Assembly: GCA_944385925.1 (NCBI GenBank)
Contig: CALWZE010000033.1
Location: forward strand, 1 to 33,139
DNA from: an uncultured Clostridia bacterium
Lineage (GTDB): Bacteria; Bacillota; Clostridia; Oscillospirales; Ruminococcaceae
Reading direction: 5' to 3'
DNA length: 33,139 nt
Numbering within the stretch: the stretch's first letter is position 1; every line of letters begins with the position of its first letter. Below the pieces are notes generated by a model. The model did not search any database and was not told the origin of the DNA. It saw nothing but the letters and a program-made list of their open reading frames with translations. The translations under genes and the position numbers were made by a program. Of the stretch, positions 8,453-15,992 are shown in pieces.

Positions 8453-9184
8453 TTATGATTTAGCGATTTTTAACTTTTTTCGATGCAGTTCCTTCATCCC
8501 CTCGACTTCGTCACACAGCGGTTTCATCTCACAGTGTGCGCAGTCCAGGTCCAGTCCGTCCAGAATATGATTAAGCGCCTGCACGATCTGCTCGCTTTTT
8601 TTGCAAAGTGCGCCGAGCGCCGCATAATCGGCCGCGGGATCGGTGACAAAAAGCACCCTTGCATGCAGGACGGCGGGATTTTCCCGCAATTTCCGGATAA
8701 AAAGGCCGCCAACTGTCTCAAAGCTGATTCCCTGCCGAAGCGCGCTCTTTGCAACCCTGACCTGTTCGCGTCCGGATACGGCCGAGGAGCGGATCATAAA
8801 GCCGCGTGGAAAAACGCCGTATTTGACGAGTTCCAGCTCTTTCGCGGTTCGATACGCCTCATCGTCGCTGTCAAACGTGCGGGTTTGCAGCAGCGTGATA
8901 CGGGCATAAGGGGTATCCTGTGTGATCTGTGCAAGATCAGGGCCATATAACTCCACCCTGTCCTCTCCTGCCAAAGCGGCGTCGGCCGTCACGCAGGAAC
9001 AGCAAACCGAAGACAATCCCGCCGCGCCCAGTTCATAGGCCGCTTCCGAGCGCATGACCAGTTCATTTTCCCCGCTGCTGGGCCAAACATTTTGCGGCGA
9101 CCACTGCCAGATCTGTTTTTGCAGCGGAGCAAGGGTTTGTTCCAGTTCGCGGATCACGCCGTCCAGCAGTTCCAGCCCCTGCAT
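8453..9184 (-). CDS. Unrecognised cysteine-containing protein of the dehydratase operon
   Basis: This soluble protein of about 243 residues has no secretion signal or membrane helix. Conserved-looking parts are WPSSGENELVMRSEAAYELG near residue 35, a cysteine cluster VCCSCV near 61-65, a globular middle with FETVGGLFIRKLRENPAV, and a C-terminal CAHCEMKPLCDEVEGMKELH with three cysteines (CxxC...C). The tail may bind a metal or Fe-S cluster. From memory, these strings resemble the C-terminal region of acetyl-CoA synthase/CO dehydrogenase beta-subunit-like proteins. That would fit the CooC-like ATPase in the same operon, but I am not certain of it. The ATG at 9184 overlaps the preceding stop (TGATG), and a GTG one codon earlier is an alternative. 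Confidence 0.8.
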   Translation of the reverse strand: MQGLELLDGVIRELEQTLAPLQKQIWQWSPQNVWPSSGENELVMRSEAAYELGAAGLSSVCCSCVTADAALAGEDRVELYGPDLAQITQDTPYARITLLQTRTFDSDDEAYRTAKELELVKYGVFPRGFMIRSSAVSGREQVRVAKSALRQGISFETVGGLFIRKLRENPAVLHARVLFVTDPAADYAALGALCKKSEQIVQALNHILDGLDLDCAHCEMKPLCDEVEGMKELHRKKLKIAKS

Positions 9185-9339
9185 CACAGTTGTCTGTCGC
9201 GTTCCATCTTATCGTAGTGCTTATGAAGCGCGACATAAATCTTCTCGACCAGTTTCATGTCGAGGTTGAAAAAATAGACAACAAGCAGCAGCGCAAAAAG
9301 CGCAGCCAGCACGATCAAAACGATCCAATACCAGGCCAT
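9184..9339 (-). CDS. Small single-helix membrane protein
   Basis: This 51-residue frame lies between the activase and the cysteine-containing protein. It has one strong membrane helix (WYWIVLIVLAALFALLLVVY, from residue 3) followed by a charged tail (KLVEKIYVALHKHYDKMERD). The ATG at 9339 has an AAGGGGG site about 6 nt upstream. A second ATG at 9345 sits too close to it. The stop overlaps the next start (TGATG), which supports real, coupled translation. It may tether the complex to the membrane. No family is recognised. Confidence 0.72.
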   Translation of the reverse strand: MAWYWIVLIVLAALFALLLVVYFFNLDMKLVEKIYVALHKHYDKMERDRQL

Positions 9340-9350
9340 TTTCATCCCCC

Positions 9351-10151
9351 TTACCCTTTTGCAAGCCCTTTCTGCCGTGCGTATTCCGCTGCACCGAGCG
9401 CACCCATGAGCTGCGGGTCGATATCCAGATCGATAACTTTCAGCTTAAGCACATGCTCAATAGCCTTTTTCAATCCGTCGTTTTTCGCGCAGCCGCCGGT
9501 CAGGGTGATGCTGTCGGTCGCGCCGGCCTTCTTTGCCATAACGAAGCAGCGTTTGGCAACCGCAAGCTGGATACCCGCGGCGATCTCGTCCATCGGCTTA
9601 CCCTCGCCGACCAGGGTAATGACCTCGCTTTCCGCAAAGACGGTGCACTGTGCCGTAATCGGAATAACGTTTTTTGCGCTCAGGGAGAGCTTGGAGAATT
9701 CCGGCAGGCTCATCTCAAACGCATTGGCCATCGCCTCATAAAAACGTCCGGTTCCCGCTGCGCATTTGTCGTTCATCGCAAAGTTTTTCACCGTTCCGTC
9801 CGTATCGATCGAGATTCCCTTGACATCCTGGCCGCCGATGTCGATAATCGCCTTGACCTGCGGATTGGTGACGTGCACGCCCATCGCATGGCAGCTGATC
9901 TCGCTGATGTTTTCGTCCGCAGACGGCACCTTGTTGCGTCCGTATCCGGTACCGATGAGATAGTCAAGATCTTCCACACTTTTCAGTTCAGGCACCTGCG
10001 CGATGGTCTGTTCCAGCGCAAGGCGGCTGCTCTGCTCGGAATTGATCTTGCTGCGAATGGTCGTATTGGCAACCATCTCGCCCTTTTCATTGAGGATCAC
10101 GCATTTGGTATAGGTAGAGCCGACGTCGCAGCCCCCAAAATATTTGCTCAT
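9351..10151 (-). CDS. 2-Hydroxyacyl-CoA dehydratase activase (HgdC/BcrA-type ATPase)
   Basis: This 266-residue protein has the ASKHA fold and acts as an ATP-driven electron donor. A homodimer holds one 4Fe-4S cluster and couples ATP hydrolysis to a very low-potential electron transfer into the dehydratase or reductase. The N-terminus carries the phosphate loop DVGSTYTKCV (9-18), then IGTGYGR (66-72) and DIGGQDVK (104-111). The cluster ligands are Cys130 (NDKCAAGTGRF) and Cys169 (AQCTVFAESEV). The 39-residue spacing equals that of the Acidaminococcus activator (Cys127/Cys166). The C-terminal nucleotide site has LTGGCAKN. Length matches the family. It follows the alpha-like subunit by 14 bp and supplies its electrons. 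Confidence 0.93.
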   Translation of the reverse strand: MSKYFGGCDVGSTYTKCVILNEKGEMVANTTIRSKINSEQSSRLALEQTIAQVPELKSVEDLDYLIGTGYGRNKVPSADENISEISCHAMGVHVTNPQVKAIIDIGGQDVKGISIDTDGTVKNFAMNDKCAAGTGRFYEAMANAFEMSLPEFSKLSLSAKNVIPITAQCTVFAESEVITLVGEGKPMDEIAAGIQLAVAKRCFVMAKKAGATDSITLTGGCAKNDGLKKAIEHVLKLKVIDLDIDPQLMGALGAAEYARQKGLAKG

Positions 10152-10165
10152 CTTTTTTCCCCCTC

Positions 10166-11716
10166 TTACCAGGCTTTTTCGTCTTCAAAATCGACCAGCG
10201 TCGGGTCGACCGGTTCTTCCCGCATGATCGTCTGCATATAGCGGTTGACCTTTCCGCGCATTTCACGGCGGGAAACCGTCCTCGGGTCCATCAGGTCATG
10301 CTCGACCCAGATCAGATGAATGCCGCGTTCCCGGGCCTGTTCCTCAAACAGTCCGTTGAGACCAGCCATGGTTTTGCAGGCAATATGCTGGTACATGATG
10401 ACCATGTCGGCGTTGAATTCGGCGCATACCCGCCACAACTCTTCAAGCACATGGGGATGTCCGCCGTTGGTATGCTTGCGCATGGTCATGCGTTCATAAT
10501 AGTGCGCGATATCCTTGAGCGCCTCTTCCTGGCTTTCCAGGTTGAAGGGCCGCACGGCGTTCAGGCTTTCCATATCCACAAGGACATTGATGCCCCAGCA
10601 GTTTTCACACCAGGTCGCAAAATTGCTGTAATAATGTGCCGGGCAGGACCAGACGATCGCGCGGTGCCGCGGCTCGGCGCAGCATTTTTCCTTGTTGGCA
10701 TAACCGCGCATCATGACCTTGTTGACCTTCTCGTCCAGTTTGACATAATACGGATCGATGCCGCCGTTCATCTGATAGGTGTACATCCTGTACAGTGCCA
10801 TGGACGCACCGGTCATCTGGGGATAGGGCGTCTTATTGACCTCCCATTTTTCAATCTCGTATTCCGTCTCCCGGTTAAAGCGTTTCATGGTCTTAAAGAA
10901 AGCATCCCAGTCATATTTTTCGCCGGTCTGCTCCTCAATAAAGCGGATACAGGCTCGCACATCCTCCACCGCCGCTTTTTCCACCTCGGGATCGTCATAC
11001 CGCACCGGCAGGCTGAAAGCGAAGGAGGGCAGTTTCAACCGTCTGTCCTGATACTGGGTGGACATAACGCTGCCGTCGCAGGGCATCGTGCTGCCGATAA
11101 AGCATTTGCCCATTCTGGGATAATCGTCCTCGATCGCGACACCGGCCTCGGTCGTCGGCAGCGGGCAGGTATCCGAAGGCAGTCCGTAGCTCTCGATCGC
11201 GTCTATGTAGGGAATTGAGCTTTGCTGGTCCATCAGCGAGCATTCAAAAACCGGCACCAGCTGGTAGGGGATGCCGATCAGGTTCGGGAAACCCGCCATG
11301 ATCTGCAGCATCATCATCTCATCAAACAAAACGATTTTGTCCGAGAGCGCCTTCTGTTTTGGACTTTCCCCCAGGTTTGCGTCCGCCTTAAAGGTGGTAA
11401 GGACGATTTTGATGGTCGCCTTGACCATCGAGTCAAAATGCATATGGGTAATGCGCAGCTGCGTTCCCCGCTGACCGAGCGTGTGGCGGTCGATAAAGGC
11501 GGGAGTGGACAGATAGGAAGCAAGCCAGCGGTAGCGGAAAAGTGCTTTTGTAAACCGGATAGGCATTTTCATGACCATCGCACTGAGCTGCGCCCAGGTA
11601 AGAAGCCAGTATCCGAAATCATAGGCGGTGTCTTTAAAGCCGCGCCACTCACGGCGCTTCATGGCCATTTTGCCGTTGAAAAGGTGGCCAAGATTATTCG
11701 GTCGATTATCTTTCAT
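10166..11716 (-). CDS. 2-Hydroxyacyl-CoA dehydratase-family subunit, long form
   Basis: This 516-residue member of the HgdA/HgdB/BcrB/BcrC family has conserved segments SYGLPSDTCPLPTTEAGVA (177-193), MGKCFIGSTMPCDGSVMST (202-220), ATWCENCWGINVLVD and HIACKTMAGL. Candidate cluster ligands include Cys159, 184, 205 and 213 and the CENC pair. The family holds 4Fe-4S or double-cubane clusters and uses ketyl-radical or Birch-type chemistry after one-electron injection by the activase. It is longer than typical subunits (about 380-480 residues) because of an N-terminal extension of roughly 120 residues rich in aromatic and basic residues. The start overlaps the preceding gene by 4 bp (ATGA). The substrate is unknown, and no CoA transferase or ligase accompanies it. 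Confidence 0.9.
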   Translation of the reverse strand: MKDNRPNNLGHLFNGKMAMKRREWRGFKDTAYDFGYWLLTWAQLSAMVMKMPIRFTKALFRYRWLASYLSTPAFIDRHTLGQRGTQLRITHMHFDSMVKATIKIVLTTFKADANLGESPKQKALSDKIVLFDEMMMLQIMAGFPNLIGIPYQLVPVFECSLMDQQSSIPYIDAIESYGLPSDTCPLPTTEAGVAIEDDYPRMGKCFIGSTMPCDGSVMSTQYQDRRLKLPSFAFSLPVRYDDPEVEKAAVEDVRACIRFIEEQTGEKYDWDAFFKTMKRFNRETEYEIEKWEVNKTPYPQMTGASMALYRMYTYQMNGGIDPYYVKLDEKVNKVMMRGYANKEKCCAEPRHRAIVWSCPAHYYSNFATWCENCWGINVLVDMESLNAVRPFNLESQEEALKDIAHYYERMTMRKHTNGGHPHVLEELWRVCAEFNADMVIMYQHIACKTMAGLNGLFEEQARERGIHLIWVEHDLMDPRTVSRREMRGKVNRYMQTIMREEPVDPTLVDFEDEKAW

Positions 11717-12921
11717 GCCTTTTCCGCCTCCCTTTCCCTCTGAATTTTCTTAATTTCAAGGCTTTCAACAAACGCCTGCATTCTTGTTCGCAGCTGTCCG
11801 GATGAGCGGGACATATATGGGCGGTCGACCGAAAGCACCGGATATCCAAATTCGGTATGCATGATCTGGGACGCAATCGGGCGCTCAAATCCCCAGTAAT
11901 CGCAGAACTTGATCTGTTCATAAATTACGCCGTCCGCCTTATATTCTTTGGCAAGCTGCGCTGCAAACTGACGCCGTCCGTCGATCTTTTCCTGGCTCAT
12001 ATACCGCGGGCACTGGCTGGTGACCAGATAATCCCGGCAAATCTGAGTCAGGACGTCCTCCTCGTCGTTCAGCAGAATCTCCTGTCTGCCGGGGAACGAG
12101 CCGAAGCAGTGACGGTCTGCAACAATCAGCGCGCCCGCTTCCTCGATCAGCTGGGTGAAATCAGGATCATCTACCTCGCTGCCGACCAAAATCACACGCG
12201 CACGGAACCGCGGCTTTTCATCCGGTTCACGAGTGCGCAATTCTTCCAGCGTTTCTCTCAACTTGGGAAGTATAAGCGCTTTGGGGCAGCAGTAGGAAAC
12301 GAGGTTGAGAATATGATACTCATATCCTGTAATGACCGGATTGTCCGCTTTGCGCAGCTGCCCGATTTCGGTCAGGATGCGGCACACCTCGTTGTGCTCC
12401 TCAACGGCTTTGCGCAGCGCTTCATCCGATACATCCACCCCGTAGACTTCTTTGAGCCGGTCCAGCACGTGTACGCGGACCTGGGTAGTATAGTGGCGGA
12501 TGGTGTAATCGGTTACCTTATATGGAATATCGATATGGGTAACAAAGAATTTCTCGTTCGGCACCAGTTTCTGCACCTCGATGTTTTCCGCACAGCGGTT
12601 CATCTCGGCGCAGGCATCTACCGCCATCAGCGCACTCAGGAAATTGTACCCGCCCTCAATTGCGCGCTCAAGCAGCGCACGGCAGAATTCGCAGGTGTAG
12701 TTGGACATGTAGTAGGTGGCGATGTCCATCGATCCTGTGCGCGGCGCGCGCAGGCGCAGGGAGAAACAGCGGTCAACATTCAGCAGCACTTCCGGCATAT
12801 GGTAGCATGTGTAACCAAGCGCAAGGCCGCCGCTGTCGATCGCCTGCCGCACAAGTTCATTGTGCGCGTCTTCGAGCAGGCTCTCGAAGTAGATCAGATG
12901 CTTAAGATCCTTCACATTCAC
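11713..12921 (-). CDS. 2-Hydroxyacyl-CoA dehydratase-family subunit, short form
   Basis: This 402-residue partner of the preceding subunit belongs to the same HgdB/FldB/BcrC superfamily. Cysteines sit at the expected places: GYTCYHMPE near 39, YTCEFCRALLE at 77-80, YCCPKAL, then DRHCFGSF and the typical KFCDYWGFE near residue 350. In the family, three of these ligate the cluster. The C-terminus has the Rossmann-like ending YPVLSVDRPYMSRSSGQLRTRMQAFVE. The open frame begins with GTG at 12921. A second GTG at 12915 is better spaced from the GAGGGG site, so the real start may be two codons later. It follows the CooC-like gene closely and is coupled to the long subunit. The pair likely forms a heterodimer. 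Confidence 0.9.
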   Translation of the reverse strand: MNVKDLKHLIYFESLLEDAHNELVRQAIDSGGLALGYTCYHMPEVLLNVDRCFSLRLRAPRTGSMDIATYYMSNYTCEFCRALLERAIEGGYNFLSALMAVDACAEMNRCAENIEVQKLVPNEKFFVTHIDIPYKVTDYTIRHYTTQVRVHVLDRLKEVYGVDVSDEALRKAVEEHNEVCRILTEIGQLRKADNPVITGYEYHILNLVSYCCPKALILPKLRETLEELRTREPDEKPRFRARVILVGSEVDDPDFTQLIEEAGALIVADRHCFGSFPGRQEILLNDEEDVLTQICRDYLVTSQCPRYMSQEKIDGRRQFAAQLAKEYKADGVIYEQIKFCDYWGFERPIASQIMHTEFGYPVLSVDRPYMSRSSGQLRTRMQAFVESLEIKKIQREREAEKA

Positions 12922-12926
12922 ACCCC

Positions 12927-13694
12927 TCAGTTAAAAATTCCGATTTCTTTCAGTGCATTTTCCACGCCCACAAGAATATTTGAACCGCTTGAAAGGCCGC
13001 AAAGGCTTTCGCCGCGAATATCAAATCCAATCAACTCCCGGTCTTCCGGTATCCATCCCAGCAGCGGCAGTTCGCCCAGCCGTGCATATTGCAGCATGTC
13101 GGGATCGGTGACGCGGTTGAGAATAACCCCAACCTTTTCGTACATCACCATCTCATCCGCTACCTTCTTTATTGTTTGAATTACCTGTATTCCTTTTTTG
13201 CTAAGGTCGCTGACAAGGATCAGATGGGTCACCTTTTCCATAACCCGGCGATTGATCTGCTCAATGCCCGCCTCCCCGTCAATGACTACAAAATCAAAAT
13301 CCTGCGCAATGCGGCTGACAACCTCTTTCAGATAGGTATTCACCGCACAATAACATCCGGCAGCCTCCGGCCGGCCAATCGCCAGGAATGCAAATTCCTT
13401 GTTTTCACTTATACTGTCCAGCAGCCGAAATCTTGCCTCTCCCAGAATTTCAACCGCCTGTTTAGCGCCCTGCTGTTCAACACTTTTTAATATTTCCTTG
13501 CGGATGTCGTCGATCGTCTGCCCGGAAGGCACGCCCAATGCCGTCGCCAGGCCAACTGCCGGGTCAGCGTCCACCGCGAGGATGCGCGCGTCGGGATACC
13601 GCTCGCACAGCAGCCGCACAGCAGCCGCACTGATTGAGGTCTTGCCAACGCCGCCCTTTCCCGCAAAGGTTAAAATTTTCGTATTCCTCTGCAT
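12927..13694 (-). CDS. CooC-type MinD-family ATPase with CXC motif
   Basis: This 255-residue P-loop ATPase has a deviant Walker A GKGGVGKTS (12-20), a switch I VDADPAVGLATALG (41-54) and a Walker B-like FVVIDGEAGIEQINRRV. It carries Cys-Tyr-Cys at 114-116, matching the CXC metal site of CooC, the nickel-insertion ATPase of CO dehydrogenase. LILVSDLSKKGIQVIQTI and VGVILNRV are also typical of CooC. It is the first gene of the operon, starting at ATG 13694 just downstream of the palindromic operator. No CO dehydrogenase gene is in the window, so it may mature the dehydratase-type clusters or load metal on the cysteine-containing protein encoded at 8453-9184. Other MinD-like Fe-S carriers are an alternative. 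Confidence 0.88.
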   Translation of the reverse strand: MQRNTKILTFAGKGGVGKTSISAAAVRLLCERYPDARILAVDADPAVGLATALGVPSGQTIDDIRKEILKSVEQQGAKQAVEILGEARFRLLDSISENKEFAFLAIGRPEAAGCYCAVNTYLKEVVSRIAQDFDFVVIDGEAGIEQINRRVMEKVTHLILVSDLSKKGIQVIQTIKKVADEMVMYEKVGVILNRVTDPDMLQYARLGELPLLGWIPEDRELIGFDIRGESLCGLSSGSNILVGVENALKEIGIFN

Positions 13695-13729
13695 TTTGCA
13701 TCCCTCTTTTCCTGAAATGCTTATGGATC

Positions 13730-13754
13730 AAAATGTCAGTCGGACTGACATTTT
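13730..13754. promoter_or_regulatory. Perfect 25-bp palindrome, probable TetR operator
   Basis: Two 12-bp arms (13730-13741 and 13743-13754) around one central base form a perfect palindrome with core TGTCAGTC/GACTGACA. It lies 35 bp upstream of the CooC-like start and downstream of the TetR terminator. Size and symmetry fit a TetR-dimer site controlling the operon. A 1-nt centre makes it a poor RNA hairpin. Confidence 0.75.
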
Positions 13755-13763
13755 TGGGTATCG

Positions 13764-13800
13764 AAAAACCCGATCCCGGAAAAGATTTGCCGGGCGCGGG
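13764..13800 (-). terminator. Terminator of the TetR gene
   Basis: A GC-rich imperfect stem (13790-13800 with 13769-13779, loop about 10 nt) is followed on the minus strand by TTTTT (complement of 13764-13768). It sits directly after the TetR stop, which indicates that the TetR gene is transcribed separately from the operon. Confidence 0.75.
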
Positions 13801-13814
13801 TACTTTTCATGTTT

Positions 13815-14456
13815 TTATGCTTCTTTGCTTCGCAGGTACACAGTCACCATATCGCAAAAGGATTCCAACCGCTCATTGTCGCGTTTCAGATCGGATCTGC
13901 CCTCCCCTGCGTCCAGCGCCATCTTCTGCATCATTCCAAGCAGCGCGGCGTAGGCATTGTAGTAGGTGATCTCCACATCAATATCACGACGGACAGAGCC
14001 ATCCTCAAGCCCCGTGCGGATCGCGCGAGAAAGCGGTGCACAGAATTCAGAATAGCGCACCGGCGGCCGGTTAACAACCTCTCTGTTCCTGCCGTTTTTG
14101 TACAGGAACATTTCCGCCTCCTGCGCGAAGATCAGCATCATCCTGTCCTGTCTGTAGGTGTCCGCATACAAGCCCATGATTTGACGAACCTGATCGATTC
14201 CTCGAAGGGCGCCGATGTCACGCTGCGCAATCTCCTGTTCAATGCGGCTGCTGTGACGTTCCCACAACAGATAAACCGTCCGCATGACCAATTCTGCTTT
14301 TGAATCGAAATAACGATAAACAGAACGCTCGTTTACTCCCGCGCATGCGGCAACTTCGGCAATTGTGGTGTTTTCGATGCCGTTTTTGGTAAAGCAAACC
14401 AACGCCTGCTCCACAACACGCCGCTTATTGCTTTCCCGCAGTTGCTCGAGAGACAT
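13815..14456 (-). CDS. TetR/AcrR-family transcriptional regulator
   Basis: This 213-residue protein has an N-terminal helix-turn-helix, residues about 8-55. It includes VVEQALVCFTKNGIENTTIAEVAACAGVNERSVYRYFDSKAELV, the classical TetR pattern ending YRYFxSK. The C-terminal all-helical part is the ligand and dimer domain, which is not conserved enough to name a ligand. An AGGAG site precedes the ATG. It has its own promoter (14492-14520) and terminator (13764-13800). It most likely represses the seven-gene dehydratase operon through the palindrome at 13730-13754, with the pathway substrate or a CoA derivative as inducer. That role is inferred from position only. Confidence 0.9.
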   Translation of the reverse strand: MSLEQLRESNKRRVVEQALVCFTKNGIENTTIAEVAACAGVNERSVYRYFDSKAELVMRTVYLLWERHSSRIEQEIAQRDIGALRGIDQVRQIMGLYADTYRQDRMMLIFAQEAEMFLYKNGRNREVVNRPPVRYSEFCAPLSRAIRTGLEDGSVRRDIDVEITYYNAYAALLGMMQKMALDAGEGRSDLKRDNERLESFCDMVTVYLRSKEA

Positions 14457-14491
14457 ATCGGTCTCCTGTCTGTTAATCTTCTAACAATTTA

Positions 14492-14520
14492 AGTATAGTA
14501 AAAACCCCGTGCAAAGGCAA
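14492..14520 (-). promoter_or_regulatory. Promoter of the TetR gene
   Basis: On the minus strand, TTGCCT (complement of 14515-14520) and TATACT (complement of 14492-14497) are separated by exactly 17 bp, close to the sigma-70 consensus. The promoter overlaps the terminator stem of the upstream LytTR gene. Confidence 0.6.
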
Positions 14521-14530
14521 CGGGGTTTTT
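14500..14530 (-). terminator. Terminator of the LytTR regulator gene
   Basis: An 11-bp perfect stem (arms 14500-14510 and 14520-14530) ends in TTTTT on both strands, so it can act in either direction. It lies about 70 bp past the LytTR stop. Confidence 0.8.
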
Positions 14531-14601
14531 CAACAATTTCCAGCTTAAATCTTTGTTCATTCACACAGTTCATGCGGTGTTCGTTCATAAGAAAACCAGT
14601 C

Positions 14602-15333
14602 TCAGACACAAACCGTTGCACGAGCGCCATACCAGTTGTCCAGCTGTTCAGACACAGACCGCGCATAGGTTTTGCTTATTGGAATTTCCCTTCCGCTTTG
14701 CAGCAAAATGCGGCTGTATGTATACTCCCGCACCGCGCCCGCATTGACGAAATAACTCTTGTGGCAGCGGACAAAATAATCCGCATTCAGCGCTTGCAGC
14801 ATATCGTCCATTTTGGAATAAACCACATGTTCGCTTCCATCCCGGCAGACAAGCCGCAGCCGGCGCAGAGACTGCTCCGCATAAACAATATCCATCTTGT
14901 TGACAACAATCCGTCTGTGAGAGGCCCTTAACGCAATCTTTTGCGGTATGGTCAGACGCAGATTTTCCGAAGCTTTTTCAAGCGCCCGCTTCAGCTCTTC
15001 CTCAAGCTCTGACTTGCGCACAAACCAGGTATGGGTCACGGAATAGGCTGCAAAGACGGTTTCCGGATAATCACTGGTGAAAATCACCTGACTGTCATAT
15101 CTCTTTTTCAATTCGCCGACCAGCTCCAGACCGCCGTCTTTTTCAAGATGCGCATCTATAACCAGGATATCCGGGAAGAAATCAGGCTGCTGCATGACGC
15201 GGCGCAGCGATTTTTCATCCTTGCACTGCGTCAGACCGCAGGGTTCGCCGCGCTTTTCCATCTGCGCTTTGATTAGATCGGCCGTACGGCGCAGCATGCG
15301 CTCGTCCGTGTCATAAATCAATATCCGATACAC
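14602..15333 (-). CDS. LytTR-family response regulator (orphan)
   Basis: This protein of about 243 residues has an N-terminal CheY-like receiver (YRILIYDTDE at the acidic pocket, phospho-acceptor Asp in DILVIDAHL). The C-terminal LytTR DNA-binding domain (about 135-235) has the typical pattern DIVYAEQSLRRLRLVCRDG, ALNADYFVRCHKSYFVNAGAV and LQSGREIPISKTY. Such AgrA/LytR-type proteins bind direct-repeat sites and often control secretion, peptide or envelope genes. The frame opens with GTG at 15345. The GTG at 15333 is better placed behind an AGGGGTGAT site, so I chose it. No histidine kinase is adjacent, making this an orphan whose targets are unknown. Confidence 0.85.
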   Translation of the reverse strand: MYRILIYDTDERMLRRTADLIKAQMEKRGEPCGLTQCKDEKSLRRVMQQPDFFPDILVIDAHLEKDGGLELVGELKKRYDSQVIFTSDYPETVFAAYSVTHTWFVRKSELEEELKRALEKASENLRLTIPQKIALRASHRRIVVNKMDIVYAEQSLRRLRLVCRDGSEHVVYSKMDDMLQALNADYFVRCHKSYFVNAGAVREYTYSRILLQSGREIPISKTYARSVSEQLDNWYGARATVCV

Positions 15334-15345
15334 CCTTTGGATCAC

Positions 15346-15953
15346 CCCTGTTCAGGCCGGAATCCGGCATATTAGACTGTTATTAAGCGCGAACCGACGG
15401 CCCTCCCTGCCGGAGTTCTTTGCTTTTCTTGTATGTAAATTATATACGAATCATTTGCAATTTTCAATATTATTTTTGTATTTTTCTTACAGTTTTTTCT
15501 TTTTTTCAAAAATCGACTTTTATTGCACCTTCTCCCGCTCAGTCGCAAATATTTGTAAAAATATTTTCCTGATTGCTTTATTTTTCCTGCGTTCATGACT
15601 GCAAATCAAGCCGTCTCCGATAATCCTGACGATCCATCTTACAGAGAATGGGGATTTCGGTAAATCGTAAAGATACGCAGATTCTAAAAGGACAATATTC
15701 AGGCAAGCCTCTTTCAACGCATTGACTTTTCCCTGCATTCCATTGCGCACGGCGCACATCAATGCATTATTTTTCCGTCAAAGCGCGTCTGTTCCCTTTT
15801 AAAGCTGAAAAGCAAAGAACCCATCCGCTCCGAAACGGCAACGCACAGACAGGGCGATTCAGCAGCTGTCCATGCATCTGTGTATGCACGTCTCGTCGCA
15901 GCGATCATGGTAAAATGGGATATTCCGGGCTATTTCTTGCCGAATCCGACAAC
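15346..15953. other. A/T-rich intergenic region upstream of the LytTR gene
   Basis: About 600 bp without a supported gene. The part from about 15425 to 15590 is strikingly A/T-rich compared with the rest of the window and probably holds the LytTR promoter. A short GCCGG/CCGGC inverted repeat (15356-15368) sits in the leader. Minus-strand frames of 74 and 80 codons (15372-15596, 15520-15762) overlap each other and match nothing I know. They may be remnants. Confidence 0.4.
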
Positions 15954-15980
15954 AAAAAACGGCAGCCGCATGCTGCCGTT
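15954..15980 (-). terminator. Terminator at the end of the yhf-like operon
   Basis: A 9-bp stem (15958-15966 and 15972-15980) with a 5-nt loop is followed on the minus strand by TTTTTT. It begins only 12 bp after the yhfW-like stop, closing the operon. Confidence 0.88.
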
Positions 15981-15992
15981 CTTTAAGACATA

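Noticed and set aside
13730..13754. The 25-bp palindrome as a terminator
   Set aside because: The arms are separated by a single base, the stem is A/T-rich, and a proper terminator for the TetR gene lies immediately upstream at 13764-13800.
15520..15762. An 80-codon minus-strand frame in the A/T-rich gap
   Set aside because: It has no ribosome site and no recognised motif, and it overlaps another weak frame. At most a remnant.
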